From: Batrachochytrium dendrobatidis JAM81
Lineage: Eukaryota > Chytridiomycota > Chytridiomycetes > Rhizophydiales
Length of the DNA stretch: 64,000 nucleotides
Direction of reading: 5' to 3'
NCBI RefSeq assembly: GCF_000203795.2
Contig: NW_006281099.1
Span: 3,374,532 to 3,438,531 of the forward strand
The translations under genes and the position numbers were made by a program. Below the pieces are notes generated by a model. The model was not told where the DNA came from. It did not search any database and saw only the letters and a list, made by a program, of their open reading frames with translations. How positions within the stretch are numbered: the stretch's first letter is position 1; each line of letters begins with the position of its first letter. Below, one piece after another: positions 1-12,500 of the stretch.

Positions 1-531
1 CATTTATTCTCCTCAATCAGTCCACAAGAGAATATCAACAAATCCAAAGATCGCCATCCTAGTAATACCTCGTTACCTACTATATTGGGATCAGCATCAG
101 ATACTAGACATTGTTCTGCTACCAAAACCATACAACATTCTCTTATTGCTTCAAAAAAAACATATACAACTGGTCCATTTCGCTACATTCGGCATATTCA
201 AAAAGCCAATACGGAAAGTAGTGTTCAGCATTGTTTACATCCGTGCATAGATTTAACTCTCGATAGCAATGATCTCAGTAAGGATCAAACCATATTACCC
301 ATAGCTGAATCTTCTGTCAGTACGCTGCACAAATGTTTCAAGCCATCACATAGTCAAACTCAGCATATTTACGATTCCCTGCACGAAAACAGTTGGTGTA
401 CGCTTCATTGTCTGGACTCGTATCAGGTAATTTATGTGTTCCATGTCCTGTTACTTTTAAGCTCGCGCATGTTTAATGATTGCATGGCTCAGCAGTATCA
501 GATTGAAAAGACTGATGAAACTACCAGCTAA
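1..531 (+). CDS. 3' portion of an unknown gene, truncated by the window start
   Basis: The reading frame is open from base 1 to a TAA at 529-531, giving about 176 residues with no recognised domain. The sequence is rich in Ser, Thr, His and Gln and looks disordered. A possible 66-bp intron (427-492, GTAATT...CTCAG) would remove a hydrophobic stretch (VIYVFHVLLLLSSRMF) without changing the frame, so both the spliced and unspliced versions remain open. The gene runs towards the RGS gene on the opposite strand and their ends are 278 bp apart. No function can be given. It could also be a chance open frame, but the AT-rich composition and the length without a stop make a real terminal exon more likely. 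Confidence 0.4.
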   Translation, partial: HLFSSISPQENINKSKDRHPSNTSLPTILGSASDTRHCSATKTIQHSLIASKKTYTTGPFRYIRHIQKANTESSVQHCLHPCIDLTLDSNDLSKDQTILPIAESSVSTLHKCFKPSHSQTQHIYDSLHENSWCTLHCLDSYQVIYVFHVLLLLSSRMFNDCMAQQYQIEKTDETTS

Positions 532-809
532 CACGGTTATTATATTACTAGAGCCCGATAAAAGCTAAACTAGAGCTAATTCGCCTTTTAGCTGGTTCAG
601 GTCAACAATCCACTTTAGACTCGTTCCATTCAGATATACCAGCCAGCTCTACTCAATTCAAATAAATCATTCATTTTTATAATATTAGGAACTTGATAGT
701 GGACATCTGCATATTAAAAAGTCAAACTGCCAAACCCAACGATTGAATATTCTTCGAGGCTATAGTAGTTCAAGACTAATGTTTAAAAGTAACAATGAGC
801 AGTAAATCA

Positions 810-3800
810 TTATCTACGTAGACTCGAAGTCCGCTGTGATTTTGATTTACTGGAAATGTTGTCGCCAGAATGGAACTCTGGGAGCGAAACATTCGTCGAG
901 TTCATATTTGCCAAGGCACTACTGCTAAACGAGAGCCTTCTAGAGCGTGGCATTGAAAGAAAGTTTCCGTCTTGTCCTTGACCGCCATCTCCTATTCTAT
1001 ATTGAAGTAAACTTTTAAACCTGCGTGACTCTTCCGGAGTGACCTTTTCTATATCAGTTGCGTCAAGCGTCGATCCAAGAGATGTATCCAAAAGATCCAA
1101 AAACTGTTTTTCCATCACTTTGTCAACCTTGACATCAGTTCCTAGCATTTTGCGAAGTTTGTTGAGTCGTATCAATTTTGAACGTTTGCTCTGGTCGTCT
1201 TCTAAAAAGTCTGCAGACGTTCCAGAGATAATAGATGTTGCAGGATCTGCTGTCTCTGGACTGGTTTCAGTCGGATTGATATGAAATAATCTTGCGTCGC
1301 TACTGACTGCTCGATACAGACTACCCGATCGACTGGGAAACGTATCGTCAAAGGGTTTAACACATGGTAAAGCACTATTTTGTTGGCTTGACCTAATACC
1401 AGGCTCACTATGTACGTCTGAACACTCGCTCACCGAGTGCGAGTTTGATACTAATTGAATTCGCGTAAGTTGAAATTAGTATCATTAATACCAGCATAAA
1501 TCGAATTCAACTGGCATGATAAAAGCTTTAAATACAAATCTTACCCTGATGATCATCGACGGTTGTCTTGGCAATATATTGCGTGTCGTCTGCGACAGAT
1601 GGGTAAGATAAAATTGCCTGAGCAGGAACAGTAGCACCCAACAGTCTTTCCAATTTATCAGAAGTCTTTTTAAATTGCTTTTTTTCTGCCAAAGTCAAAG
1701 GCCGAGCTTGAGGTGGGGATCGAGGTGCAGAAGATTGTGCCTCTATCACATCAGTTTCGTTGATGCGATGACCCAAAACTTGTGAAAGCTTGTCATAGCG
1801 AAGTTTATTGACCATTCTTGCAGAATCAACTGTCTCAGTACTAGAAGTTACATCCATATCAAGCACGCTAGAATTCTCTTCAAACTTGTATAGTTCAAAA
1901 TCAATTAAACACGAATTCAAATCCAAAGCGTCCAAATTAAGATGGACTTCAAAGTTGTCGACAGGTTGGACTGTATCAGAAGGTGTACTTCCAACAAAGT
2001 CGAGTAAATCAATAGTTTTACCCTTACTAGCTACTAATGGAGTTGTGACCTGTTCAGAAACTGTCTGAGCATCCAATACCTCACCCAACATAGTGCGCAG
2101 TTTTCGTGCACGACGATTCAGTGCTCGTTTTTCAGCTCGAGTAAGCTCGTTTTGATTGCTTAGTGGAGGCTGATGTTCTTCCGATACAGGATAATTTGTA
2201 TTGTCGTTTTCTTCATCATCAGAGTCATTACCGCTCTCATCACCTTCCTCTCCAGCAAGAGTGTTGATTTGAATTTGCCTTTTCATATGGCGTTTGGGAA
2301 GTCTTGACTCACCAAAAAACTCTGTTAGCTTTTCAGCCTTTTTGCGTTTTGTAAGATCGACTTGGTGGTTTTCTGGATCGATTGTACATGTAATTTTTGA
2401 AATCCCATCATCGCTTGCAGTACCATTTGTAGTTGAACCCATTGATAATTTCCGACTCTTGACATGTCGATGGCTATTGTGCATAGCATCAGTAGTGCAA
2501 CTATGGTGACCAAAAGAATCGGTTTGAACAGTTTGCTGAAGCATATGCTCGTCGGTTGGTCGTTGACCAAAAAACTTTGTTAGCTTCTTTTCCTTTTGTT
2601 TGCGCTTTTGGCGATCTGCCCATGCATTACGATTGGTGGTGTTGAAATACCCACGAATGATTGAACTAACTAGTGGAAAGTATCGACCAATAATTCCGCC
2701 AAGTACACTTTGTCGAAAAAACATGGACGAAATAGACGGAAACTTTCCGTTTCCAAATGTATCAAGCGCCATTTGAGCTTTATCAGATGTAGGATCACTC
2801 AGTATATTGACGATTTCAGCAATCTGATCAAATTTTTGATCATCTGAAAACATGGTATCATAACTCCAAAGTACACGACTTTGAATATACGTGTAGCGGT
2901 CTAGATGATTGAATATTATATACCAAATGCATGGGAATAAAGCAAAGTCGATTAATATGTATTCCATAGTCAACATTGCTTTACATTCAAACTAAAATAC
3001 ATAGCAAAACATTCAATTGGTGGAGTAGGATGAGAATATTGAGTTGCTTACCGCTAAGCTTAAATTCTAAAAACTTTTCAAACATGGGAGCCTTTTCGTA
3101 TCGAGCATAGGCGTGACCTTTGATCATAGTGTAAGCGTGATCTTGAACCTCATCAAACATGGTGATCTCTGGGCACTCTGGAGGGGGCCACGGAATATCC
3201 TTGCGAACATCGGCAGAAATATTGAGATTCAGAGGAGCAATTTCTGGAGAAATGTATGTGAGATAAAGATACTGTGCAAACGTACGTCGAATAGCAGGAT
3301 CCTGAATTGTTTTATAAATTTCGGCTTCGATCCAAAATAAAGAGTTCTCGATCGAGTACTCTTGTAGACAAAACTCGTTAAAAAATTGCATAGATACAAT
3401 ATTATGCAATACGGAATGCAGGCGGTCATCCATTGTTGACGATCGAATAGTATTGCTGCGTGTCAAAGAGCCTGGGCTCATCTCTGTAGTAGTCTCTGGT
3501 TTGGTTTGGGTGTATTTGATGTCAATAAGAGCAAAAACCGAATCGGCAACAATCCCACTTTTGTTGAAGATGGCCTCTTCCTCATGTGTCAACTGTACTG
3601 CTTTATTGGCATCTTCGTCACTTTCCTCATCCTGTCCATACGCAACTAAATATAGCCATTGTTTATCAAGATATAAATAAAGCGAATTGATTGGGAGTGG
3701 TAAATAGTAGCACAAGTCGCCCAGACAATAGCCAGAATCAATGGATTTTCAGTAAATAAAGGTTGACAATTGCAAAAAAGCAATACTTTGTATGCCAACA

Positions 3801-4404
3801 GCCACTCCAAACATCTTGCTTGGTTGAAATAGTCGACTAATGCATCAATAAATTACATACCTTCTTCGGAAGTTACAGCAGTTACAGAATCATTGAATGC
3901 AAGAACATCGCCAACCTTGGCAGTGAATTTAAGACCTAGATTGCCAGAATCATAAAGCTGCGTTATTTGAATAAGTCTGGCTTGGCCCTTGCTGTCAGCA
4001 ATACATCCAAGCAAATCCGTATCAAAAAGTAAATGATGCTTTTCATCCATTAGGTATCGAACAGCATACTCTGCCTCGACTTGTCGAGCAATATATTCGA
4101 TTGTTTGAGTACGGTCTACGACCAAAGGAATCATTTTGCCATTGCTAAAGTGCACCTGGATACGAATGAATTGATTAATATGCTCCGTAGTCCGTTGTTT
4201 GCACTTTAGCAGTGACATGGATCGTTTTGATTTGCGGTGTTGGCGATATTGGACCAAACGTTGGGATATAGAAGCACTGAGTGAGTTGGATAACGAAAGG
4301 TCATTTGACGAAGTTAATATTGGGTTGTTTAAACTCTCTTCCAGGTCTGAGGCGTTGCTGATAAAATGGCAGTGTTTGACCTCTGCAACTGACTGTTCTG
4401 CCAT
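810..4404 (-). CDS. RGS-domain regulator of G-protein signalling with a repeated C-terminal motif
   Basis: Four exons, read from high to low: 4404-3861, 3645-3052, 2900-1545, 1450-810. All introns are phase 1 with GTATG/GTAAG donors, and the product is about 1,044 aa. Exon 2 and the start of exon 3 (residues about 258-400) carry an RGS domain, including the helix FFNEFCLQEYSIENSLFWIE and the terminal MFEKFLEFKL; such domains accelerate GTP hydrolysis on G-alpha subunits at the plasma membrane. Residues about 60-130 resemble a ubiquitin-fold or Ras-binding module (IRIQVHFSNGKMIPLVVDRT), which is only a guess. The C-terminal half is acidic and low in complexity, and contains six spaced copies of a motif of the form K-L-x-x-x-(L/F)-(L/F)-G, reported as a finding. 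An upstream mobile element starts 80 bp before the ATG. The RGS call is firm; the rest of the protein has no assigned role. Confidence 0.85.
2601..2900 (-). other. start of exon 3 of the RGS gene, where the RGS fold ends
   Basis: The splice acceptor CTAG at 2904-2901 joins to the phase-1 end of exon 2 at 3052. The junction codon becomes Asp and restores a continuous RGS C-terminal helix (DRYTYIQSRVLW). This matters because an ORF read through the intron gives a spurious hydrophobic N-terminus upstream of this point. Confidence 0.6.
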
Positions 4405-4483
4405 CTGAAAAACTGTACTATAAAGCAGTCAAAACGAATATATTCGTATAAATACGAGTATAGGTTGATTAGGATACGTCAAA

Positions 4484-5250
4484 TTACAGCCGTATTCACG
4501 TAAAATGGAACACTTTTGTACCTTGCAGTACTTTAATTTGCTTTGGAATAAACAATGGCTATATATTTGCTGCGCTTTTCTACTGAAAATTACCATTCTC
4601 AATTTTATCTGAATTGTACGTCATACAAACTCATTTTCATCAAGTAGTTTATGCAGCGTTTAAGGATTAATAGTACAGAACAGTGTAATGACGCTCCATC
4701 TCGCGACACTTCTGTTTGTTGAACGATTGACATGATTAATCAAGTAAATGTGTAGCTCTGTGAAATGGCATGTCCAAAATCAAATGGACATTAGCAAATA
4801 TCTTTGAATGCTATTATCCAGACAATCCTGAAATGTCAAAGCATTTAGAACTCCCTTAATTAATGCCAAAATACAACGGTCATCATATGATACACAAAAT
4901 CAAGCTATACTTTTTAAACTAGGATTTTCTTTTTTAGCGTGTCAGTTGTCCATTTTTGACATAGCCATATATTGTACAATCACCAGATTCATACATTCAA
5001 TACAGATGTTGAATTCGATTGTTCTGATGATACCAATCAAAGTCATCTTTGTTGTATTTTAAAACTTGAATACGCTTGTGCTTTAGTTGAAAACAGAGAT
5101 TACACATTTCTGAAATGCAACAGCCATTTACATGCCAATCACCAGAAAACCAGTCGACCAGAGTTTAAAAGACAGTGTTATTCAGTAAGATTAGCTGTCT
5201 ATTTTACACTTTGACTCTTCTATTTAGTGGCCTATGTGGATACAGCCGTA
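4484..5250. mobile_element. MITE copy 1, between divergent RGS and SLC35C2 genes
   Basis: The left end begins TTACAGCCGTATTCACG and the right end is the inverted form (GGATACAGCCGTAA, 5238-5250). There is no coding capacity. The first 430 bp are almost identical to the reverse complement of 19898-20326. The inner right part shares the stretch ACATTTCTGAAATGC with the copies at 7121 and 27026. It occupies most of the intergenic space between two divergent start codons, at 4404 (-) and 5374 (+). Confidence 0.8.
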
Positions 5251-5373
5251 AGCAGACAGTTTTTGGTTTGCTTCGATGCTTTGCACCAAAACCTGAGGGC
5301 AGGCTTGTTGGACTTGGTCGGAATTATACATGAACAATTCAGGCTACGCAGTTTGCTGGTGCATAGGCTCAAA

Positions 5374-6986
5374 ATGAACGACTTTGAGCTTGTAGATAGT
5401 GGAGACCTAGACCTGGAGGATGAGTATCGCAACTCTACATTTGAAAAGGCCAATTCAACCTCTTTGCAGCCAATGTTCTACAACGTCATGTTTGCTGGGT
5501 TGTGGTGAGATATCTTGACTGATTTATCAAATGTGATAATCATCAAGTGTGCTGCAATATATCTGCTACCAAAACAGTATAATAAAGCTTCATGTGCATC
5601 ACAGATCCACCTTTTGGCTCGACTAAAATCTAAACTATTGCCATGGTTGAAAACTAACGGCTGATTCTCCAATTGGTTGAAATTGCAGGTTTGCCTTTTC
5701 TACAGCTCTATCACTCTACAACAAGCAATTGTTGGGACATGATCACTACAACTTTAATTATCCGCTATTTGTTGTGTCGATCCATTCATTCTGCCAATTC
5801 GCGCTATCATCAACCTTGATCTGCTCGTTTCCACAGCAATTTCAACCTACAAAAACACCATCCATGCACGACTATTTCAGTAGAGTGGTTCCAACAGCTG
5901 TATGCACAGCTCTAGGTTAGTTTTATTATATTTAAACTGTCCGAGACACGACCGAGACTATTTGGACTATCGGCTTGATTTTGTCGATACAATCATATTT
6001 CTAATGTCTGGATTTACCTATGTCTGAAATAGATATTTCGCTCAGCAATGCATCGTTGCATTACATTAGCTTGAGCTTTTATACCATGATCAAATCTAGC
6101 ACTCCAGTTTGGGTTCTTGTGTTTGCATTCATGTTTGGTCTTGAAAAACCAAATTGGCGATTGGTTCTAGTTATTCTAGTTATCTGCTCTGGGGTTGTTT
6201 TTACTGTGGCAGGAGAGATTCGGTTTTCTATGATTGGGTTTTTATTGATCTTGGGTGCATCTGTTATGTCAGGGTTACGATGGTCGTTGACTCAAATATT
6301 GCTTCAAACAGCAGATATGGGTATGAACAATCCAGTCGTGACTCTCCGGTATTTGGGTCCGATTGGGGCTACACTTTTGGGAACTGCATCTTGTTTTTCT
6401 GAACTTTTTGGATCAGGCGGGATTTTGCAATCTGAGTTTTTCATAAGCATTGAAACTGGACTACAAACTGTTGCCATTCTTCTTGTTGGTGCCATACTTG
6501 CCTTTTGTAGTAAGTTTAAGACTGGTTTATTCCTGCCTTTTGTGAATATCTTTGAACAGTTGCCGAGTATGCTTTATTCTCTAGTATTGATAGCCTTGTT
6601 AATCTTTGTAGTGACACTGGCCGAGTACTATCTAATTCGTAATACATCTGTTGTCACACTTTCTGTAATAGTAAGTTGTTTGTGTACTAAAATTCATATT
6701 ATAATAAGTTTGATTTAGTATACGTGTTTGAAAGTACTACTAAATTCAAATCTTTTCGTGGATCGTCATTGTATAGGGTATATCAAAAGAAGTTTGTATA
6801 ATTTCACTCTCAATACTAGTGTTTGGGGACCTTATTACACCAATGGCGTTTTTGGGTATTATCATTACCATTGGTGGTATTGCTGCATTCCACCGACTAA
6901 AAACTCACGGCCATACGTATTTGCCTACAAACACAACTGAGCCTGTGACTGACAATCACAGTTTGACAACACAGCGCTCTGACTAG
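5374..6986 (+). CDS. SLC35C2: SLC35C2-like nucleotide-sugar/triose-phosphate-type transporter
   Basis: Five exons: 5374-5504, 5689-5915, 6033-6509, 6612-6670, 6777-6986; 367 aa, essentially the length of human SLC35C2 (365 aa). The drug/metabolite transporter fold is clear, with about ten hydrophobic segments. Family signatures are WFAFSTALSLYNKQLLG near the N-terminus, TALDISLSNASL in the middle (the family has TALDVGLSN), RWSLTQILLQ, and GISKEVC in the last exon. Members sit in the ER-Golgi and the human protein is linked to GDP-fucose supply; yeast YMD8 belongs to the same group. The acidic N-terminus (ELVDSGDLDLEDE) is cytosolic. A MITE ends about 124 bp upstream of the ATG, so the element is part of the 5' region. 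The substrate cannot be told from sequence. Confidence 0.85.
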
Positions 6987-7120
6987 ACTGTTAGTTAATG
7001 AATATATTTAACCTTTAAATTACAACATGATTTATTTGTGATTGAACATCTGGATTGGTTCAACCGGGCTGCATCAAGTTTCAATTTAGTTTGAGAAAAA
7101 TAATCTGCTGAAAACCCACA

Positions 7121-7606
7121 TCTTTACAGTCGTATTCACAAATGGAACACTAAATAAGTCAAAGTACATAATAACAGTCACGTTTGATTGACGCTCATCT
7201 TACTGAGCAGCATTGTGTCATTTAAACTCTTAGTTTACTGGTCTTTTTTCTCCATGCTCATTCTTGTACAAAAATACAGAACCAATGTTTACATCCCTGT
7301 TCCAATATACTGCACATCTTGGACATCTTTTGAACCTGCAAACCAAACGACTAAAGTAAACATTGGGTGATCATGCAAACAATCGTTGTATCCTGAAATG
7401 TGTGATCTTTGGTTTCTTAAACTAGAGCGCAAACGTATCTGATATTAAGATACAACAGATATTATTTAATGGCATGATCGCGCCAGATATTTGCTTGTTG
7501 TAATGACAACGTTCTTGATAACAAAGATGGCTTTAACTGCAGGATAAATACAAGTGTTTCATTTTGCGTGAATGCATCTTTGAATTCAAAGACCAAAGTG
7601 AATTAC
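7121..7606. mobile_element. MITE copy 2, upstream of the Ups1-like gene
   Basis: It starts TTTACAGTCGTATTCAC and ends with the inverted motif GTTTCATTTTGCGTGAATG. It is nearly identical, base for base, to the reverse complement of 8972-9436. A 60-codon open frame inside it (7188-7370) is mirrored in the other copy and is not treated as a gene. It ends about 76 bp before the ATG at 7682. Confidence 0.85.
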
Positions 7607-7681
7607 AAATTTGGCAATCATCCCAACACCTCCAAACAGCAGTATTGATATATCGTATTCAGGCCTTCTCTCCTGTAGACC

Positions 7682-8619
7682 ATGGTCAAAGTACTGACAT
7701 TTACAACACTACTGGAACACAGCTGGACTGATGTGACCAAAGCCATTTGGCAAAAATATCCAAATCCATTTGCATCGCATGTTCAATCAGCCGATATTAT
7801 TGAACAGCGTATTGACCCAGAAACAGGTAGCTTATAAAGTTGAAGTGACTGTGAGGCCTGCTTCAAAAAATGATGTATAGGCAGTTGGAGAGAACACTGC
7901 ATTGTACTTGTGGCCACATGCCTGTTGAGCCGTCTAACCAAGGCTGTTTTCATTCATTTGTAAAACTAATCAATATCGTCTCTTTGTCCATCGTTTGCTA
8001 GGCATATTACATACTACTCGTCTTTTTTTGAAAAAAGGAAACCTGCCAAAATGGGGCCATCATGTAAGTATACTAACGATGCTTTACAATACCTGATATT
8101 TAATAATGCGCAAATTGGCTGGCAGCCTTTTCAATTTAGATCATTTGTTCATACAATAAACTAACTCCACTTTTGACTGAAAACTCACTCGGCATACAGT
8201 TGATGAATGCACCAGAGGCTTTTATTTTAGAAAAATCTGCAGTTGATCCAGTCAACAAAACAATGACCACTGTCACACGGAATTTGTCCCACGTTAAACT
8301 CATGTTTGTAGAGGAAACTCAAACCGTTAGACCAGATCCAAATAACCCAAAATGGACTCAAATGATGACAGATGCGAGAATCATTTCAAATACTGCATTG
8401 ATCCCGTTTAGAGCCAGAATTGAGAAATTTGGTTTAAATCGGTTCAAGGCAAATGCAATGAATGTAAGTTTTGATCGCCTGCATGTTTTTTGAATTACTT
8501 GCCAAGTTTTTATGAGTATTTGAACAGTTCTAATTTGTTTTTGAATCTGTACGTTATAGAGCACAAAGGGATTAATACACGTTATTGAGCAAATCACACA
8601 AAACAAGCCAATTCTTTAA
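7682..8619 (+). CDS. UPS1: PRELI/MSF1-domain protein, Ups1/PRELID1-like phosphatidic acid transfer protein
   Basis: Four exons: 7682-7826, 8002-8063, 8200-8463, 8560-8619; 176 aa, the usual size for the family. PRELI-domain proteins shuttle phosphatidic acid between the mitochondrial membranes together with Mdm35 and so feed cardiolipin synthesis. Hallmarks are WQKYPNPFASHV near the start (PRELID1 has WQRYPNPYSKHV), ILHTTRLFLKKGNLPKWG, SAVDPVNKTMTTVTRNLSH, and IEKFGLNRFKANAMN followed by KGL. The pattern fits the Ups1/PRELID1 branch better than the slowmo/Ups2 branch. The gene lies between two almost identical MITE copies in inverted orientation (7121-7606 and 8972-9436), which is unusual and is reported as a finding. 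Nothing recognisable was seen in the 350 bp downstream before the second copy. Confidence 0.88.
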
Positions 8620-8971
8620 GCTTCCTGAATCATTTTATTTTCTTGTTAGACTTGAATATAATTCAACCCTAGAATGCTATTTGAGACACTTTATTTCGCA
8701 ACTTACATGATCGAAAATCGAGTGAATGCCTCTTATTCATGGTATATCCAGAATCCCAATATGCTTTATTGTCAATTTTCTATAAAAAAAACTATTTACA
8801 TCTACTTGTTTATTACAGCTTTTACTATTACTAAACATGGGCTTGCTGTGATATTGTGAATGTGACATTGAACTGTCCTTGTGTATTAATTTAAAAGGCT
8901 TATTTTACTACTATGGTTGATCTGATCACCATTTATATTTGGATATTTGTAATGATGATCACGCATAGAAT

Positions 8972-9436
8972 AATTCAAAGATACATTCACGCAAAATGAA
9001 ACACTTGTATTTATCCTGCAGTCAAAGCCATCTTTGTTATCAAGAACGTTGGCATTACAACAAGCAAATATCTGGCGCGATCATGTCATTAAATAATATC
9101 TGCTGTATCTTAATATCAGATACGTTTGCGCTCTAGTTTAAGAAACCAAAGATCACACATTTCAGGATACAACGATTGTTTGCATGATCACCCAATGTTT
9201 ACTTTAGTCGTTTGGTTTGCAGGTTCAAAAGATGTCCAAGATGTGCAGTATATTGGAACAGGGATGTGAACATTGGTTCTGTATTTTTGTACAAGAATGA
9301 GCATGGAGAAAAAAGACCAGTAAACTAAGAGTTTAAATGACACAATGCTGCTCAGTAAGATGAGCGTCAATCAAACGTGACTGTTATTATGTACTTTGAC
9401 TTATTTAGTGTTCCATTTGTGAATACGACTTTGAAA
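8972..9436. mobile_element. MITE copy 3, inverted partner of copy 2
   Basis: This is the reverse complement of 7121-7606 with only a handful of differences. Its left end reads CATTCACGCAAAATGAAACAC and its right end GTTCCATTTGTGAATACGAC. The homology runs about a dozen bases beyond the inner terminal repeat in both copies (ATCTTTGAATT and its complement). It ends about 136 bp before the start codon of the large WD-repeat gene. Confidence 0.85.
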
Positions 9437-9571
9437 AGGAAAAAATAAATCAAATGGTTTAAACTAAAGTTCAGCTGTTTTTGGATGAAAGAAGCAGCAT
9501 TACAAGATTGTATTATTTGTTCAACACGACGACATTGATTTTGGTATTCGAGATTTTGCTTGATATATTTA

Positions 9572-12500
9572 ATGGTCAAGGATAGTCAGCAACGCCCAAC
9601 CTCGTCAATATCCTTTTGTGATGCACCAGTCAAAGGCACCGTTCGCAAACCCGCTCTTGGAATTATCCAAGACCATTCCACCAACACAAAAAGTCGAGCT
9701 CAGATACGAACAAGAAATGTCGAGCTTAAGCCACTGGATCCTCAAGCTGCATTGGCTGTACAGCCATGGAGTATCGTGCGCACTAATATTGCAAACCAAC
9801 TTGCAACCAAAAACATAATCAGTCCAATGGATCTGACAAATATTATGCTTCATATTCAAACATCACCGAAACAGAAACCATCAGCAAAGTTTTTGGCGGC
9901 ATCTTCTAGCAAAGCTTCCTATCCACAGCACTCTACATCAGTAGCAAACACGTCCTCCATCACCAGCGAATCTGAAATGGGGCCAATTAAGCTCGAACCG
10001 ACATCGCAAGCCCAACAAGGTGCCGTGCCAGCAATGTCCATAACTATACCGCATGGATTTCTTCCTCTCCGTACGCTTGCTCATGCTCGTTCAACCATCC
10101 AATCTGTAATTTACATTCCCAACTCATCCATGTTTGTTTCGTTGGATGCGAGCCATATTAATCTGTGGAAAGGAGGTGTTCGTATCAATAAATTCTCTAC
10201 TCAACCTGTTGACAAAAATAATGGAACTAGACAATGTAATACTCTTTCAAGATCATCTGGAAATACTCCACTTCCTGGGATCGTCGCTATTTCAAAATGG
10301 GTGTATCTGGACAAACTAAGGATCTTTGTTATTGCAAATACAAAGTTGCAGTTGAAGGTGATATTTCCGTGTTAAAACACTGTCAAGTTTTTGATATATT
10401 TGGTAATGAAAGTATGACTCTAAAAATTATTGTAAAACCTAGATTTTAGATGCACATTTTGAAGAACTATGCAGCATTTCAAATCCAAAGCCTGTTCTCA
10501 GGTATGCCATAAAATTCCATGCAATGAACAAAAACGAATGTAGATTCATACTAATTCTGCTAAAAGTATTGAATACATTCCGTCAAAGAACGAAATTATA
10601 TGTGGCGAAATTGGGAGTATCAGGGTAATGAGTTTGCTTGACTATATCCATTAAAACTACACTCAACATAAGCTTACCAATATTTTTTGACTGGTTCATA
10701 CGGTTTTCAATATAAAACAGATTTGGAAAATAGAAAAATCTAGGTATATTTACTTTATTATAATTAAAATGACCCGAATGATCTGAGACTAAACCTTTGT
10801 ACTGTTTGTATTTAGTTTGATCCACAAAGAGCTCTTTATTTTATCAAATCCACGAGCTATTATACGCAATTTAGAGGAAGAATGGGTCACGTTTATATAT
10901 TATGAAAGATTGCTGGATCGATTTTTTGCCGTTTGTGACACTAGTTTATATGTAAGTCAAATTTCATTTTAAGCTTGAAATTGTGTACGGGTTTTTACAC
11001 CATTGTATCTTGCTAGGTTTACGATTACGAATCTGGTGACCGTATCGACAGTTTTCATAATATTCACGAGCTTGCAATCACTTGTATTGTGTTTTATGAG
11101 CCATTCGAATATATCATAACTGGAGGAAAGGATGGAAGTAGTAAGTGAATCAACTCATTTATGGAAACAATATACTTGGATTGCTTTTAATTCACACTAA
11201 AAATCTAATACTTTGCATCACAATCCAGTCAAGATATGGAATGCTCGAAAATATCTCATGTTTGATTTTCACGAGCATTTTAATGCCATCACTGGATTGT
11301 TGCTAGTAGAGAAAGGATGCGAAGCTAGTCCAGGATCTGTACCGGTTTTGTTATCATCAAGTCTTGACGCAACAATTCGAATGTGGAATTTTGAAACTGG
11401 ACAAAGCCTATACAGGTATTTTTAGACATGATTAAAAGCAGTGCGACACTCTATAATAGTTGATGGTTGGAAATTGCTTACCACGGAATATGTTTATAAA
11501 AATATAGATTAGACACGAATTTACCCTGTCTTGGAATTGCATTTATAAAAAGCAATCATTTTTATCACTATACAAAAGCAGATATTCAGTTGTGGAATAT
11601 CAATCGGTATCAACTCACATTTGCTTTTTTCAGGTAAGCGATTCAGCTTTTGTACTTGTGTTTGAAACCAGTTTTCAACTGATATAATGCTATATAAAAT
11701 TACAGATCAACACCATTTATTATTAAAAGAGTAACGCATCCGACTAAGCCAGCAAGAATTCTTACTGCAGTTGCAGATGGGAGTTTAAAAATGATTTCTC
11801 CAGTGTCGGGCATTGTAATTGGAACTGGATTTCCCATTCACAAGGATACTCAGACCAAAGACGTTGCATGGAACATGAACTCTGGTATGGCAGTGATGTA
11901 CTTTTAAGCTTTTCAAATAGCATAGATTATATGTAATTAATTGCTTTTTAATCAGAAAATTTGTATAGCTTCAACACAAATGGTGATATTGTGGTATATA
12001 GTTGTAATGCCAATCCATTCAAGATTTTTGACGTTTGGGAATTATCAAGTTAGTATTTTATGCGCTGTAGTTTGGTGCATTGATACTTTTGTCTGTACAT
12101 TTTATTAAATAATCTGGTGTTGATCTATTACACCACTAGAATTGGTCAATCGCGAAAAAATTGAATGTATTTGTGGACTTGATTTTTACAATCATATCAT
12201 GGGAATCTCGGCAGGAGCAGATATTAGAATTGTACCAAAATCGAAAAAAATTCCAGCGTTTTTTCTTGTTGCTGGAACTGAGAGTGGACAAATCATTAAT
12301 CTGAATCTGGATCAACGTGGAAAACAAGAGTTGCTATGTCAGGTGAATTAAATTGATTGCTAAAAGACTTTTAAGATGCTTTGGATATACAGATTATCTG
12401 ACCAGGCGAGCTAAATTGATGTAGGCGCATTCTGCTCGAATAACTATGCTTAATTTTGATCCCAAAGATCTTGTTCTGGTTTCTGGAGCTCAAGGTATAT

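Noticed and set aside
3229..3429. Open frames opposite the RGS gene and throughout other genes
   Set aside because: They are shadows on the other strand or other frames of exons with clear domain evidence.
7188..7370. 60-codon open frame inside MITE copy 2
   Set aside because: An almost identical frame exists at 9188-9370 in the inverted copy, so it tracks the repeat rather than a gene. Other family members break it with stops.
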